NCBI GenBank assembly: GCA_940337035.1
Contig: OW679202.1
Location: forward strand, 18,575,200-18,639,199
Direction: 5' to 3'
Origin: Agriotes lineatus
Lineage: Eukaryota > Arthropoda > Insecta > Coleoptera > Elateridae
DNA length: 64,000 nt
Shown here: piece by piece, positions 34,262 to 46,221 of the stretch
Position numbering within the stretch: the first letter of the stretch is position 1
Layout of the letters: each line of letters begins with the position of its first letter
Notes under the pieces: generated by a model
The model's input: only the letters and a program-made list of their open reading frames with translations
Told to the model about the DNA's origin: nothing
Databases searched by the model: none
Program-made: the position numbers and the translations under genes

Positions 34262-35690
34262 TTAAAGTGAAAAACAAGACAATTCTTGTCTTATTTTTCA
34301 TTAGTTTTGTAAAATTTGAAATTTTGTGTTGCTTCGAAATTTCCTATCCAAACTTCGGTAAAATGAGTGGTTTGCCTTGTTGCAATTTAACGTCATTTCT
34401 AAATGTCTTGCTGTCCACATGGATTTCGCACAATTTGGGAATCTTTATTAGGCGTGGAAGCTTTATTTCTAAATATTGATTTGCATTTAGAAAAAACAGC
34501 CTTTCTTGATTTGCAGGAATTACGAACACTTCTTCTTGGGTGACTTGTTTGATGATGAACTCTTCTATGAATATTTCGAGGGCCTGACAGTTTTTCGCTC
34601 GATTGCCTTCGAGAAGCCTAAAGGTAGAGTTGTTCTCCACAATGAAGTTTTCGGTGCAATAAAATGTTCCTTCCAGTACCAGGCATTCTTCTTTCTCGAA
34701 CTGGGCCGTGGAGTTTTTCAGAGCCAAATATCGGTCTTTTGGAATAAATCTTTGGTGGGTTTGGATAATTGGATAAAGACGGTAGAAATTCAGGACTTCG
34801 GGTCTTATTATAGGGTCGTGTATAGCAAAAACTAATTTAGAATTTACAAGGGTTACTTGCATTCAAAAAGACTGGTAGTACGTGAGGAGATTTTGTAATT
34901 TCGAAATTTCTGTTTACTGTATATTTTTTCTAAGTAATTGAGCATCTCTCGGAGTTCAGAACTTGATATTATTGAATCATGCAGGGTATTCAATTTCGTG
35001 CATTTTCTATATTGTCTATGAAAGTTATTAAAATTTGACAGTATAAATTCAATTGGGAGATCGTGCCTTGAAAAGTAATGTAAGTACTGAGGTCGTTAAT
35101 AGTACTATGAACTGCTGCCTGGACAGTTTTAAAGTCATTTTCAATTTTTTCTTGGTTTTTATTTATTATTATTATTGTTTTATTGTAGTTAGCAATTAGT
35201 TTTTTGGATAAAGAGATTTGTAAATTTCATGTGTAAAATCGTTCTGATTTTGTTCTAGTACATTAATAGCATAATCGTAAAATTTTTCATCGTCTGCATC
35301 AAGATTGCCTATGCCATTAATTGCGCCTCTTTTATTTCGAGTTTGTAGGTGCAGATTTTCGAATTTTTGTTGGGTTGTTTGAATTAAATATTTCGATCTG
35401 AATAACATGCCTTCGGCTACGCCGTAATAGGATATAGGGTTTGTAATATTTACTTTGCTTATACTTATACTATCCCTAATTACGAAAAATTGTTACTTTA
35501 AGTTATTTAACTGATTAATAACTACATTTAAATCTAAGTAATGCAAAAATGTATGCTTACTATAACCTAATCTAGCATTTCCTAATTGTATAGGTAGTAT
35601 AGGGTTGTCAATTATTTTAATTTTAATATCTTTGTCTATACTACGTACTCGTAATATTTGAAGGACCAGGAATAAGGATAGTAGCCTCAT
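34262..35690 (-). pseudogene. Errantivirus-like envelope (F-type) gene remnant
   Basis: Read downward from a start at about 35690, the frame opens with a hydrophobic signal-like segment (MRLLSLFLVLQILRV) and then NARLGYSKHTFLHYLDLN. About 100 residues on, the text RNKRGAINGIG fits a basic cleavage site followed by a small hydrophobic stretch, as in the baculovirus F-like envelope proteins of insect errantiviruses. A heptad-like region follows, then HDPIIRPEVLNFYRLYPII, LVLEGTFYCTENFIV and GKPLILPKFG, typical of the C-terminal ectodomain. Frameshifts and stops interrupt it and the membrane anchor is lost. It is an old, inactive copy. Confidence 0.75.
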
Positions 35691-35739
35691 TTCGCTTAGG
35701 TTCTTGTAACAAGGAATTAATTTTACGTTTTCTAGCAAT

Positions 35740-36640
35740 ATTTTTATGGCATGTTCCTTTATCCGTGATTAACTTAATGTCAGTTTTTTTTAGTATTTTA
35801 GCCTTTTTAAGGCCTTTTAAATTTGGATAATTTTTTATTTCTAAATCTTGTTTTCAAATATGCAACTTTTTGATTTGCGAAGTTTGGAGGGAAATTTCGA
35901 TTTTTATTGTATTTGCAAATAATATTTTCTTTGGCATTTTGATTTGTGTCTTTGATTTTTTTTATATAATTTTGTGGAGATTTCTTTATGGTACTGAATG
36001 TAGTCTGATACAATAACATGATCATTTAAATCAAAGGGATTGATATTATTGCTGTGACCTTTTATAACTTCGAACGGGATTAATTTTGTGACACGTTGAA
36101 TTATTATACCCTAATATAGTTGGCTGGTTTGAGTTAAGATTTTTATGATATTTTAAACACCGAAAATGTTCAATTAGAGTGAAATGAAATTGCTCCACTG
36201 GGGAATTTGAATTAACGGTTTTTGGAGTTGTGTAGTGAAGTTCTATACGATTCAATTTACAGAAATTTTCTAGATCTTGATTCTTAAATTCTGCACCACA
36301 AACAGTCGATATTTTTTGAGGTAAGTCACGATGAGAAAAAACATTTAGAAAATTTTCTACTACTGCTATGCTTGGCAGTAACGTGAAAATGCGTCGATAA
36401 TAGTCAAATAACTTTCGTTAATTATTTTAATGTGTCTACGTGAATGTGTTCGAAGGACTTAGAAGTTGTTTTAGTAAGATTAAATGTAATTACTGGAAGA
36501 CTTCGAGCGAATTTGTTTTTTAAACCTGTTTCATAGTTGTTAACATAATATTCCATCTATTGTGTCATTTTCGGCCAATAAGATCTTGAAGTTAGAAAAA
36601 ATTTCATTTCATTTATTTCTCTATAACAGTTATCGGTATT
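35740..36640 (-). pseudogene. Errantivirus-like integrase remnant (end of pol)
   Basis: Just upstream of env on the same strand. Recognisable pieces, read downward, are SYLTIIDAFSRYC (first catalytic aspartate), CGAEFKNQDLENFCKL (second), and LHYTTPKTVNSNSPVEQFHF with the catalytic glutamate in the VEQ position. A basic tail with FRNKKLSKF follows. Frames are broken repeatedly. Gag, reverse transcriptase and both LTRs were not found. Confidence 0.72.
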
Positions 36641-36891
36641 GATTAATATTTTTGATTCAATACATTTTTGATAACATGTTACAGCCAATTCGAAATTCAC
36701 TTGTAAATAGACATTAAAAAAATTAAATAGGCATTATTATTTAAGTGGTTTTATTAGCATTTATAATATAAATAACCAGTTTTGTAACATAAACATTATT
36801 GTTTATATGGGAATTACAACAAATTACTATAGGTTTTTTACTTTCCGTGACTAATGTTTGCCATCTATATTTCTCTCAGACAATATACATA

Positions 36892-37160
36892 CAGTGCTAA
36901 TATGCAGAATGCGAACGTAGGTAGTCAAATTAGTTGGAATACAGTTTATGAGCTTTGTATGCTTTAGACAGAAATAGACATATACGATTTAAAATCTAGT
37001 ATCCAAGTATTCAGCGTTTTCTGAAAACAAAACACCTTTATTCTGCGGATGCCAGATGTTAATCGCATATAGGTCTATTTATGTCTAACGCATACAAAGC
37101 CCATAAACTGTATTCTAGCACATTTGACTACCTATGTTCGCATTCTCTATATTCGCACTG
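36892..37160. mobile_element. TA-flanked MITE with ~100-bp inverted ends
   Basis: The arms (36892-36990 and about 37062-37160) match over most of their length, including GCGAACNTAGGTAGTCAAAT and GAATACAGTTTATG. Outer ends are CAGTGC/GCACTG next to TA. No coding capacity; mariner-type by its TA target. Confidence 0.78.
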
Positions 37161-37164
37161 TATA

Positions 37165-37797
37165 TAAAACATACATAAAATATATAATGTGAAAACAATA
37201 ATAGCATTCCACATCCCCTGATGTATTTTGAGAGGGCGCAAATTTGAAACATGCAATTTCAGCCATTTCGTAATTTGTAGTTTCAGAAGCAATGCATGGT
37301 TAAGTTTTTTACTGTAAATAGAGATTCACACTATTTGTCTGTTGTAGTGATACGGTCTTTACTGCCACATACGAACATCCTTAATGATATCGTTTAATGT
37401 TAGCGGTATCAATAAAAGTCAAATTTCTGTTTTCTAGACTAAGAAGTAGAGAATAATTAGCAGAAATAAATGCTAAATGGTTTTGTAAACGTTTTTTTTG
37501 TCGTTTTAAGTGAAGCGCCGAATCTTCATCGCAAAACGAAAGTTTCCTTACGTTCAGTTACGGACGATTTCACTGACCTATGATTCATGAAATATTCTGT
37601 TTGTTCAGAAAAACGGAAACATAGATAATCTTTTGTCACACGTCAATCACTATCGACGAAACGGTAATTGCATTTTCTAGCAATATGTATTTAAACTGTG
37701 TTCGGCCATTAGTAATTAGAGAAGCTGAAAATATGGCTATGTCTCAACTATAAGTCAACGCCGTGTATATGTTAAGTTGACGTAGCATGGAGATAGA
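37165..37797. other. Unassigned interval
   Basis: AT-rich sequence without a supported gene or repeat family. Confidence 0.45.
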
Positions 37798-38220
37798 TTT
37801 TATGTAAATATTCCAATGTTAGGAATAGATAGGGAATTTATATGGTTACAATACTTTCTAATGTTTAGGCACCAAGTTACGGCCATCCTATTTAAATCCA
37901 ACGTAGGGCCCACATTGCTTCACAATATTGTAAAATAGTAGCCTGTCAATATTGAATCAAGATTAGTTTTACGTGAATATTCCAGGATTGGAGATAGATA
38001 GAAAATTTACATCGTCACAATATTTTCTGAAGCTAGGCATTCCAGTATAGTCTTCCTAGATGAATTCAATGTAGGCTCCACATTAATTCGCAATATTGGA
38101 AAATAATAGGCTAACAATATTGTATCAACATCGGTTTTACGTGGCCAATATTGGCCAAGATTCCAACATTGGAAATAGATTGGAACAATATAATTCCAAA
38201 ATTTTGTGCTGTTAGGGATT
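37798..38220. repeat. Tandem repeat of ~169-bp units, about 2.5 copies
   Basis: Units begin TTTTAYGT at 37798, 37967 and 38135, giving spacings of 169 and 168 bp; the third is partial. Shared internal words include CACAATATT and CCACATT, and each unit has several AATATTG-type palindromic words. This resembles a fragment of a satellite array. Confidence 0.75.
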
Positions 38221-39326
38221 TGACATTTCCTTTGCTTTTCTTCTTTAGTACCGATAGGGAGCAAGTAGTATACGGACACTTTTATTTTGCTAGCTGTCAA
38301 TCAAATTTTAATTGACCCAATTAAAAACGCGAATTAAACCGCGAATCAATTGCTCTAATTAAATGTTCTAATTAAATCCGCGATTTTAATTACAGAATTT
38401 GATTTTACACATATGATAATTAACCAAATGTGAATAATTATTTTAATTCCCGAAATTCGCGGAGGCCATTTTGGATTTGATTACGTCACGCGGCCGTCTT
38501 CCGTCTCGCCCCTCCCCCTTTGCAATCATTCTCTCTTGCATTCTTTTATTTAATTTTAAAAAAGCTTATATATAATAACGAAAATTATGCTGAAAATAGT
38601 TTTAGTACAAATGTTTTACACTTTTTTTATAAATTGCATCACTCAAAATTCAAATAAACGGCAAGTTTTAAATTGCATCACGCTATTATGAAATCGTAGT
38701 TTGATTTATATGGATCTTCGCCACTTTGCATCTCTAAAATAGCTTCAAATACTTACAAAACAATTTTATAATAACAAAAATTATGGTAAAAATAGTTTTA
38801 GTACAAAGGTTTAAGGTTTTTGTAAATTGCATGGCTCAAAATTTAAATAAACCGCAATTTTTTAAATTACATTTCGCAATTATGAAATCGTAGCTGGATT
38901 TATATGAATTTTCGCCACTTTGTATCTGTAAAATAGCTTCAAATACTAATATTTGAATAAAAAACAGGCAATTCGACATCATGTCACTTAAAATTATTCT
39001 AATTAACTTAAGCATAACTTTGCAAATGTTTTACACTTTTTTAGCTTTTAGATTTTTTAATTATTGCAGATTTCTGAAAAACAAAAGCAGGGTAAAAATA
39101 AAAACACAAATACTTTGTAATAAAAAAATATATTGTTATTATTTTCGTAGAATATTTAATAATATAAAAATAAATGTACAGTTGTCTGTCTTATCTTCTA
39201 AAAATCACTTAGCCAATTTACAAAACTGTAGTTTGAGGTGCACAACATTTTAAATTAAAAAGGCTGCAAGTAATAAAATCAGAATTTGTTTACAAGGGAT
39301 CGTCGAACCAATTTCATTGTGGCATT

Positions 39327-40007
39327 TTAAAGTTTAAGACGCTCCCAATCTAGAACTGCATTCGTTTTTGATGTTGATGACCTCTGCCTTAGCGATGTTT
39401 TTCTAACGGCCCCTTTTTGGAGGCGCTTCCTTATCGACGTTTTTCTGACTGCACCTTTTTGCTGTGGACTTGGTTGAGTAGTTGTTGTTTTTAATTTAAT
39501 TTCTAAATCGGACTCGCAGTTATCAGTTTCCGCTTTGGTTTTTCCTGTATCACCAGACTGTGTTGGCACCTTTTGTTGTTTAGGCTTAGCTAGCAGTACA
39601 GGAGCAACATTAAGGTCTTTGATGTAATCAGCAAATTGTAGGCGTCCGGATGGATTAATAGTTTTTCGAGGCCTCAGAGCGTCGTAAACTAAATCGACTA
39701 TGTTAAACTTTAGCTTTTTTCTTACAAGTGGTGGGTAGTGTAGATAAAATATCGACATTTGATATGCTGTTACTGCCTGTTTCAATAGGTATTTTGATTG
39801 GTTGCCGTGCCTGGTTTGTGAAATAAAGGTATCTTTGTAACACCTGGTTGTACTGCACCCATTAATCGTGATCAGTTAATTTGAACTTCAAAACCTTTTT
39901 CATTTTGGTATCAAGTTGTGATAATATATTTTCCCCGTAATTTCACCATACTTAAAGCGTTGGACTAGTTCGGGCGGTACAAGCAACATCTTCGGCGTCT
40001 CTTCCAT
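39327..40007 (-). pseudogene. Conserved Polinton protein of unknown function (copy in the 5-kb element)
   Basis: Read downward from the ATG at 40007, the frame begins METPKMLLVPPELVQRF-like text (MEETPKMLLVPPEL) and, through frameshifts, KFKLTDHD and QRYLYFTNQARQPIKIPIET. The C-terminus is basic and repetitive (QKGAVRKTSIRKRLQ, then RQRSSTSKTNAVLDWERLKL). The same protein occurs at 55261 in the larger Polinton, in the same overall order. Function is unknown; the basic tail might bind nucleic acid. A duplicate of its last ~20 codons lies inverted at 41299-41358. Confidence 0.75.
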
Positions 40008-40351
40008 TTTGTTTGAAAATAGGGCTCAATCGTGTATATCTGTAGAGCCGTCGTGAATAAACTAACTTAAAATCAAGACTCTCATAATAAATATATAAAA
40101 AATATAGCAGGTGCGGGAATCGAATCCAACAATTTTCGAAACACGGTTTGATATATATTTATGACGTTCTATTATTATTATTTGCGTGATTCGTCATCGC
40201 TGTATTTTACAAGAGCCTACCTGTCTGCCACGCGACGAACGCAATGTTTCCATCCCCTTTTTATTTAAAAATTTGTTAAACCAGAGGTCCATGCCGATGC
40301 CGCACTAACTCGTTTTAAGCCGTTGTGCTCTGTTACCTGGTGCATCTAAAG

Positions 40352-40918
40352 ATGGCCCCCAGAAAAATTAATAACTGCCAGGAAGCAACCGCCCCTTACA
40401 GCAGGACATCAATTGCAGAATCAAGTAAGAAAAAGACAAAACCAAGTAAGAAAATGCAGCTTTCAAATAAAATTCAACACCGGGAAGCGCTAGCATCACC
40501 GCAGATAATAGTTGTTGACGAAGAGACCCGGGGACCATCGCCACAGCTAAACGGACCTGGGGAAGATTTGATGTAGATCGTGCAGGAGACCATGACTCGC
40601 TGTGACGTAATAACTGACACCACAACCGAGGACAAGCAGCTCCGTCGTATGAAGAAGTGGCTATTGTGCGATTTTTGTGTGCGTCTAAACAATACAAATG
40701 CAAAATCAAGTAAGAACAAAACAAAGCCAGGTAATAAAATGCAGTTTTCAAATAAAACCCAACACCGGCCAGCACTACCACCACCACCACAGATAGAGTT
40801 TGTTGACGAAGAGACCCGGGGCCCATCACCACAGCAAACAGGCATGCATATCTGTGACGTAACAACGGAGACCACGACCGAGAACAAACATATCTGTGTG
40901 CTTTTTGTGTGCTTCTAA
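40352..40918 (+). pseudogene. Unrecognised ORF with an internal duplication, in the 5-kb Polinton
   Basis: From the ATG at 40352 (MAPRKINNCQEATAPYS) one frame runs to 40918 with a single in-frame TAG near 40573. It contains two tandem versions of one segment: SSKKKTKPSKKMQLSNKIQH and later SSKNKTKPGNKMQFSNKTQH, each followed by VDEETRGPSPQ. The sequence is lysine-, threonine- and proline-rich and probably disordered. I do not recognise the family. Confidence 0.55.
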
Positions 40919-41277
40919 ACAATAGTTCCAACAAAGTTGTTCATTTGGGCCTGGATCCTTATAAAAACTTTTCACCTGTGGTAAGAATTCTGAAGACCGA
41001 CGGCTTAAGTGTTTCATTCACGGCTGAAACTTTCATAGTTTTTCTGGAAGCTCTACCGGACATGCTTGTGATGGCCAAACAAAAAACTTTCAAATGTGAT
41101 TTAAGTGAACATACAGTGGAACACGTGAGCCATGACACTTGCAAGATTATTTCAAAGGACCCCGCAAAAAAAATTCCACTTTACGTAAAGTATGACAAGC
41201 TGGCAAATTTATTGCCGATGTATCATTTGATGGTGGTTAAAATCACAGACTTGAAACGTGTCAAATGTAATTTCTAA
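40909..41277 (+). CDS. Unrecognised ORF, possible C-terminal domain of the upstream frame
   Basis: An open frame without an internal ATG at its start. It reads NKVVHLGLDPYKNFSPVVRI, then GLSVSFTAETFIVFLEALP and KYDKLANLLPMYHLMVV. The even mix of hydrophobic and polar residues suggests a folded domain. It follows a segment resembling the join point of the upstream duplication but in another frame, so a frameshift may separate two halves of one gene. The family is unknown. Confidence 0.5.
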   Translation: MLLNNSSNKVVHLGLDPYKNFSPVVRILKTDGLSVSFTAETFIVFLEALPDMLVMAKQKTFKCDLSEHTVEHVSHDTCKIISKDPAKKIPLYVKYDKLANLLPMYHLMVVKITDLKRVKCNF

Positions 41278-41298
41278 AAGTTTGCTGTATCAATAAGG

Positions 41299-41358
41299 AA
41301 GAGGTCATCAACATCAAAAACGAATGGAGTTCTGGATTGGGAGCGTCTTAAACTTTAA
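41299..41358 (+). pseudogene. Inverted duplicate of the Polinton protein's C-terminus
   Basis: Encodes KRSSTSKTNGVLDWERLKL and a stop, almost the same as the end of the minus-strand gene at 39327. It marks the inner edge of the internal inverted arm. Confidence 0.8.
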
Positions 41359-43369
41359 AATACCGCAATGAAATTGGTGCGACGATCCCTTGTAAACGAA
41401 TTCTGATTTTATTACTTGCAGCCTTTTTAATTTGAAATGTTGTGCACCTCAAACTACAGTTTTGTAAATTGGCTGAGTGATTTTTAGAAAATAAGACAGA
41501 CAACTGTACATTTATTTTTATATTATTAAATATTCTACGAAAATCATAACAATCTATTTGTTTACTACAAAGTATTTCTGTTTTTTTATTCTACCCTGTT
41601 TTTGTTTTTCAGGAACCTGAAATAATTAAAAAATCTAAAAGCTAAAAAAATGTAAAACATTTGGCGAAAATCCATATAAATCAAGCTACGATTTCATAAT
41701 AGCGTGATGTAATTAAAAAAATTGCGATTTATTTGAACGATGCAATTTATAAAAAAGTGTAAAACATTTGCAAAATTGTGCTTCAGTTATGCTTAGAAAT
41801 TACTCTAAAACTATTTTTACATAATTTTAGTTATTATACAATTGTTTTGTAAAACGAATTGTGATAAATTTAAGTGACATGATGTCAAATTGCGTGTTTT
41901 TTTATTCAAATATTAGTATTTGAAGCTATTTTACAGATACAAAGTGGCGAAAATTCATATAAATCAAGCTACGATTGCATAATTGCAGTTTATTTGAAGT
42001 TTGAGCGATGCAATTTATAAAAAAAGTGTACAACATTTGTACTAAAACTATTTTTACCATAATTTTCGTTATTATAAAATTGTTTCGTAAAACGAATTCT
42101 GGTTTTCACAGGTGGACTACATAGAAACATTTTGCGTTTAAATTAAATCAGTGCCTGATCTATAACATTTTTGTAAATTGACCAAGCAACTGTCAAATAA
42201 AATTACGTAATGTTCACAACTCGCAACATTTTATACGTTGAGCGGCGGTTTATATGAATTATTTTTTCCTGAAATGTTCATTCGAGTTCCGCAGAAGGAA
42301 ATTACTAGGCACTATGAAACTGCATCGTCCCATACTGCTGCTTTAACACTGCAGAGTTTGACTGGAAAAAAAATATAAAAGGAATAGAACACCCGCCCGT
42401 GCTCCCCTGGTTTAGCAATATGCTGCTTTTGGCTATTTTATGTGCTTAAAAGACATTTGCAGGGTAGAAGGTTTTAGTCTGAGGAAGAGATTGATACCGC
42501 AGTTTACGATTATTTGGAAGGTGTTCCTACAGAAGATGATTGGCAGCTTGTATTAAATGAAAGAATGCTCAAGTGTATTATTGCTGAAGGGAATTATTTT
42601 GAGCATATTTAAAATAAAATCCTAAAATGTTGACCGTTTTCTTTATTCTCAATAATTGTAGCTTAACCCTCGTACACACATACAAAGACAGAAAGAGACG
42701 ACCGGTGTCTTTACAAAAAAGGTTTTCATGCCGTCAAAAATTGCATTGATGTAATGATAAAATCCCCAGCCTTTTCAGAATTTCTCACCATCAACACTTT
42801 GCCACCATAAATTCAGGAAAACATTACGTCAGGGGCAGCCAATTCCGAGACGTGTTTCGAACGGACAGGTTGAATCTTTGCAAAGTGTGACGCGTTTTCA
42901 AAGCCTGCGTTCTGATTTTATATAAAGTTTTGTTGTACATTTATAAAAACAATTTGATCGAGCTAATTCCTAAATAAAATTTGATGAACGTGCTGGGGTC
43001 AAATAAAAACATATCTATATAATATCAGCTTCCGAGACGGAAGACGGCCGCGTGACGTACTCAAATCCAAAACGGCCACCGAGAATTTCGGGAATTAAAA
43101 TAATTATTCATATGTGGTTAATTCTCATATGAGTAAAATCAAATTCTGTAATTAAATTCGCGGATTTAATTAGGACATTTAATTAGATCAATTTATTAGC
43201 GGTTTAATTCGCGTTTTTAATTGGGTCAATTAAAATTTGATTGACAGCTATCAAAATAAAAGTGTCCGTATACTACTGGAGCATATGTCAGTTTGTGAGT
43301 ATTCAATTCTATGATGACTTCTTGGTCTCTATTACTCCATGATGTTATATTCCAGCATCAAATATAGTA

Positions 43370-44680
43370 ATAGTAATAGCAATAGTAATTTATTTTCCCA
43401 ATATATACAATACACAGAATCAAGAAATCATAAAAAACAACATACAATACCATGTCATGTATATATCAGAGTCCCTTCTTGGACGTTGGGAAAAACGTCA
43501 GCCAGCTCCACTATTCGCTCGTATTTTTAAAAAATTCCTGTATATTGTAGAAAGGCAAATTCAAAAGACATTTCTTTAATTTTGATGTAAAACATTCGAG
43601 TGTTGGAGTCTCCTTAATGGCAGCGGAAAGGTTCTGAAATACTTTTATACCTCTGCACAGCGGCCCATTTTGACTATATGTGTGTTTAAATTTGGGCAAT
43701 ACAATATCCGTTTTATTTCGTGTGTTATAATGATGAAGATTTTCATGTTTATTTAATAAATTTAAATTTCTATAAATATGCTGGGTCAATTTTAATATAT
43801 ATAAATTGTTCATGGTTAAAATTTTATTTTCAATAAATTTTTGTCTACAAGAATCTTGCTCTTTCATGTTACACATTATTCGTATTGCCCTTTTTGAGTT
43901 TTAAAAATTATTTCTGCATCTTTAGAATTTCCCCAAAACTCAATTCCGTATGACATTAAACTCTCACAGTAAGCGTAGTACACCACTTTGCAGGTTTGCT
44001 GATTTACTTGGTTTTTAATTTGACTTATAGCGTACACAGCTGAACACAAAGATTTATTTAAATTACTAATATGAGGATTCCAAAATAACTTATCATCTAT
44101 ATATATGCCTAGGAATTTGGTTGAGTTTAGGTTTTTTAATTCTCCCATATTAGTTTTTATTCTCAGCGTGTTAGCCAGTCCTCTTGGGGGACGAAACATA
44201 ACACTACATGACTTCTCGCAATTAAATTTTAACTTATTAACAGAAAGCCATTGGTGAATATTATTTATGGCGACCACTGCTTTATCTTCCAGTTCCAACG
44301 CATCTTTGCTTTTGATAATTATATTAGTGTCATCTGCGAATAAAGTAAAGTCATAGTTGCTCATGGTAAACGGGAGATCATTTATATACAATATGAATAG
44401 AATGGGACCCAGTATGCTGCCTTGTGGTATTCCACCAGTTACTAATTGAGGCGCTGATGTGTAACTATTGATATAAGAACTATTATTCTCACTACGTATT
44501 ACCACCTTTTGATAGTGATTGTTTAGATAAGATTGCAACCATAATACGTAGTTTTTGAGATTTCCATAATCGCTTTTTCCATTTTCTCGCGTGTCGTTAT
44601 TTCTTAAGATTCGTCCATGTTCCGAGGCTGGGTTAACAGTTCTGTGAGCATAATTATAATACATATAAGTAGGTTGCTAG
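43370..44680 (-). pseudogene. LINE-D: Jockey/CR1-type reverse transcriptase fragment
   Basis: Read downward from 44664: KNYVLWLQSYLNNHYQKVV, then GGIPQGSILGPILFILYIND, YDFTLFADDTNIIIK (FADD catalytic motif), INNIHQWLSVNKLKFNCEK, FLGIYIDDKLFWNPHI and VYYAYCESLMSYGIEFWGN. After a frameshift near 43876 it continues HHYNTRNKTDIVLPKFKHTY. This is the polymerase to C-terminus of a Jockey/CR1-group LINE. The 3' end near 43350-43390 is an ATAGTA-type repeat tail. The endonuclease and ORF1 are missing, a typical 5' truncation. Confidence 0.82.
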
Positions 44681-44792
44681 CCTGGTTTGTGGATCTCCCT
44701 CCTCCTTTATCCGCGCTTGGGACCGACAACAGCACCGCTAGGCTACTTAGTCAGCCCCGCGATACTGCAGGCGGAGTTAAAATTTCTACTAC
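44681..44792. repeat. Short GC-richer repeat fragment
   Basis: A stretch unlike either flanking LINE; on the minus strand it follows directly after the LINE-E frame. Family not identified. Confidence 0.35.
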
Positions 44793-45547
44793 TTCTTCAT
44801 AACTCGGTATTTGTTCCAGATTTTCTGATCTATGTTCCGTTTCTACATCTTGCTGGTAACCTACTAGCGGTTCAGCTTTGTATAAATCTCCAAAATGCTT
44901 TATCCATAGCTCTTTCTCCAATACCCAATGTATTACACGATTTATTTTTTGTTTTAAGTATTTATACAGTGACCTTGTGTTATTTCCTCTGGACCCTCTT
45001 TCAATTTCCGCTAATATGTTCCCTACCATTCGTTTTTCTTCTTCTTCCGTAGTTTTTTTACTTCCCTTATTTTTTCTCAAGAACTATCCATATTTTCTGG
45101 TTGCCCTGTTTATAACCATTGTAGTCTTCCTTTCTTCTTGCACTGTAACACATGTTCGCACCCTCCATCAAACCAAATTCTTCCCTCTATTTTCTTTGTA
45201 TCCTGTCATGTATTCAGCTGCTTTCAACAAAGTTTCTTTTATTAGTCTCCATTCATCCTCTACACTAGTTTCCTCTTGCCATCTTCTTAATCTGTTTTCT
45301 ATTTCATTATTGTACAACTTTCTACTTTCTTCATTTTCCAATCCTGCTGTATTTTATTTTCTGTGTTTCTTTTCTTTTTGTGCTTTTTTGCACTTTTCTA
45401 ATTTACATGTGGCAATAACAAGGTGGTGATTCGTATCCACGTTGGTCCCTCTGTCGGTTCTTACGTCATTAATTCCTTTACTGCTTTCTTTATTCACATG
45501 GTCAATTCTATTACAATCCGTTTTTCCAGATAGTATACAAGTGACTG
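44793..45547 (-). repeat. 755-bp direct repeat, copy A (LINE-E linker)
   Basis: Matches 46222-46976 at a constant offset of 1429 with no indel and very few substitutions (one visible: CCCTACC versus CTCTACC). It encodes LINE linker text such as NTRSLYKYLKQKINRV and WIKHFGDLYKAEPLV. Confidence 0.92.
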
Positions 45548-46221
45548 GAACCTGAAATAATTAAAAAATCTAAAAGCTAAAAAAATGTAAAACATTTGGC
45601 GAAAATCCATATAAATCAAGCTACGATTTCATAATAGCGTGATGTAATTAAAAAAATTGCGATTTATTTGAACGATGCAATTTATAAAAAAGTGTAAAAC
45701 ATTTGCAAAATTGTGCTTCAGTTATGCTTAGAAATTACTCTAAAACTATTTTTACATAATTTTAGTTATTATACAATTGTTTTGTAAAACGAATTGTGAT
45801 AAATTTAAGTGACATGATGTCAAATTGCGTGTTTTTTTATTCAAATATTAGTATTTGAAGCTATTTTACAGATACAAAGTGGCGAAAATTCATATAAATC
45901 AAGCTACGATTGCATAATTGCAGTTTATTTGAAGTTTGAGCGATGCAATTTATAAAAAAAGTGTAAAACATTTGTACTAAAACTATTTTTACCATAATTT
46001 TCGTTATTATAAAATTGTTTCGTAAAACGAATTCTGGTTTTCACAGGTGGACTACATAGAAACATTTTGCGTTTAAATTAAATCAGTGCCTGATCTATAA
46101 CATTTTTGTAAATTGACCAAGCAACTGTCAAATAAAATTACGTAATGTTCACAACTCGCAACATTTTATACGTTGAGCGGCGGTTTATATGAATTATTTT
46201 TTCCTGAAATGTTCATTCGAG
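45548..46221. repeat. Polinton-derived insert between the repeats
   Basis: Matches 41613-42289 of the 5-kb Polinton at a constant offset of 3935 with at least one substitution (45965 versus 42030). The junctions show 2-3 bp of shared sequence (GG at the left, TTC at the right). Confidence 0.92.

Larger units (their letters stand above)
38264..43277. mobile_element. Non-autonomous Polinton/Maverick element
   Basis: A 5014-bp element with 245-bp terminal inverted repeats (38264-38508 and 43033-43277) starting AGTAGTATACGG, flanked by a perfect 6-bp duplication GGAGCA at 38258-38263 and 43278-43283. A 6-bp target duplication and AG-starting long inverted repeats are Polinton hallmarks. It also carries a gene shared with the larger Polinton at 53479. 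A second pair of inverted arms lies inside (about 38570-39390 and 41299-42110), each with two tandem ~200-bp units. No capsid, polymerase, ATPase or integrase gene is present. Confidence 0.88.

Noticed and set aside
34006..36720. LTRs for the errantivirus-like remnant
   Set aside because: Looked for matching ends on both sides; none convincing. Only a small MITE lies at the env end.
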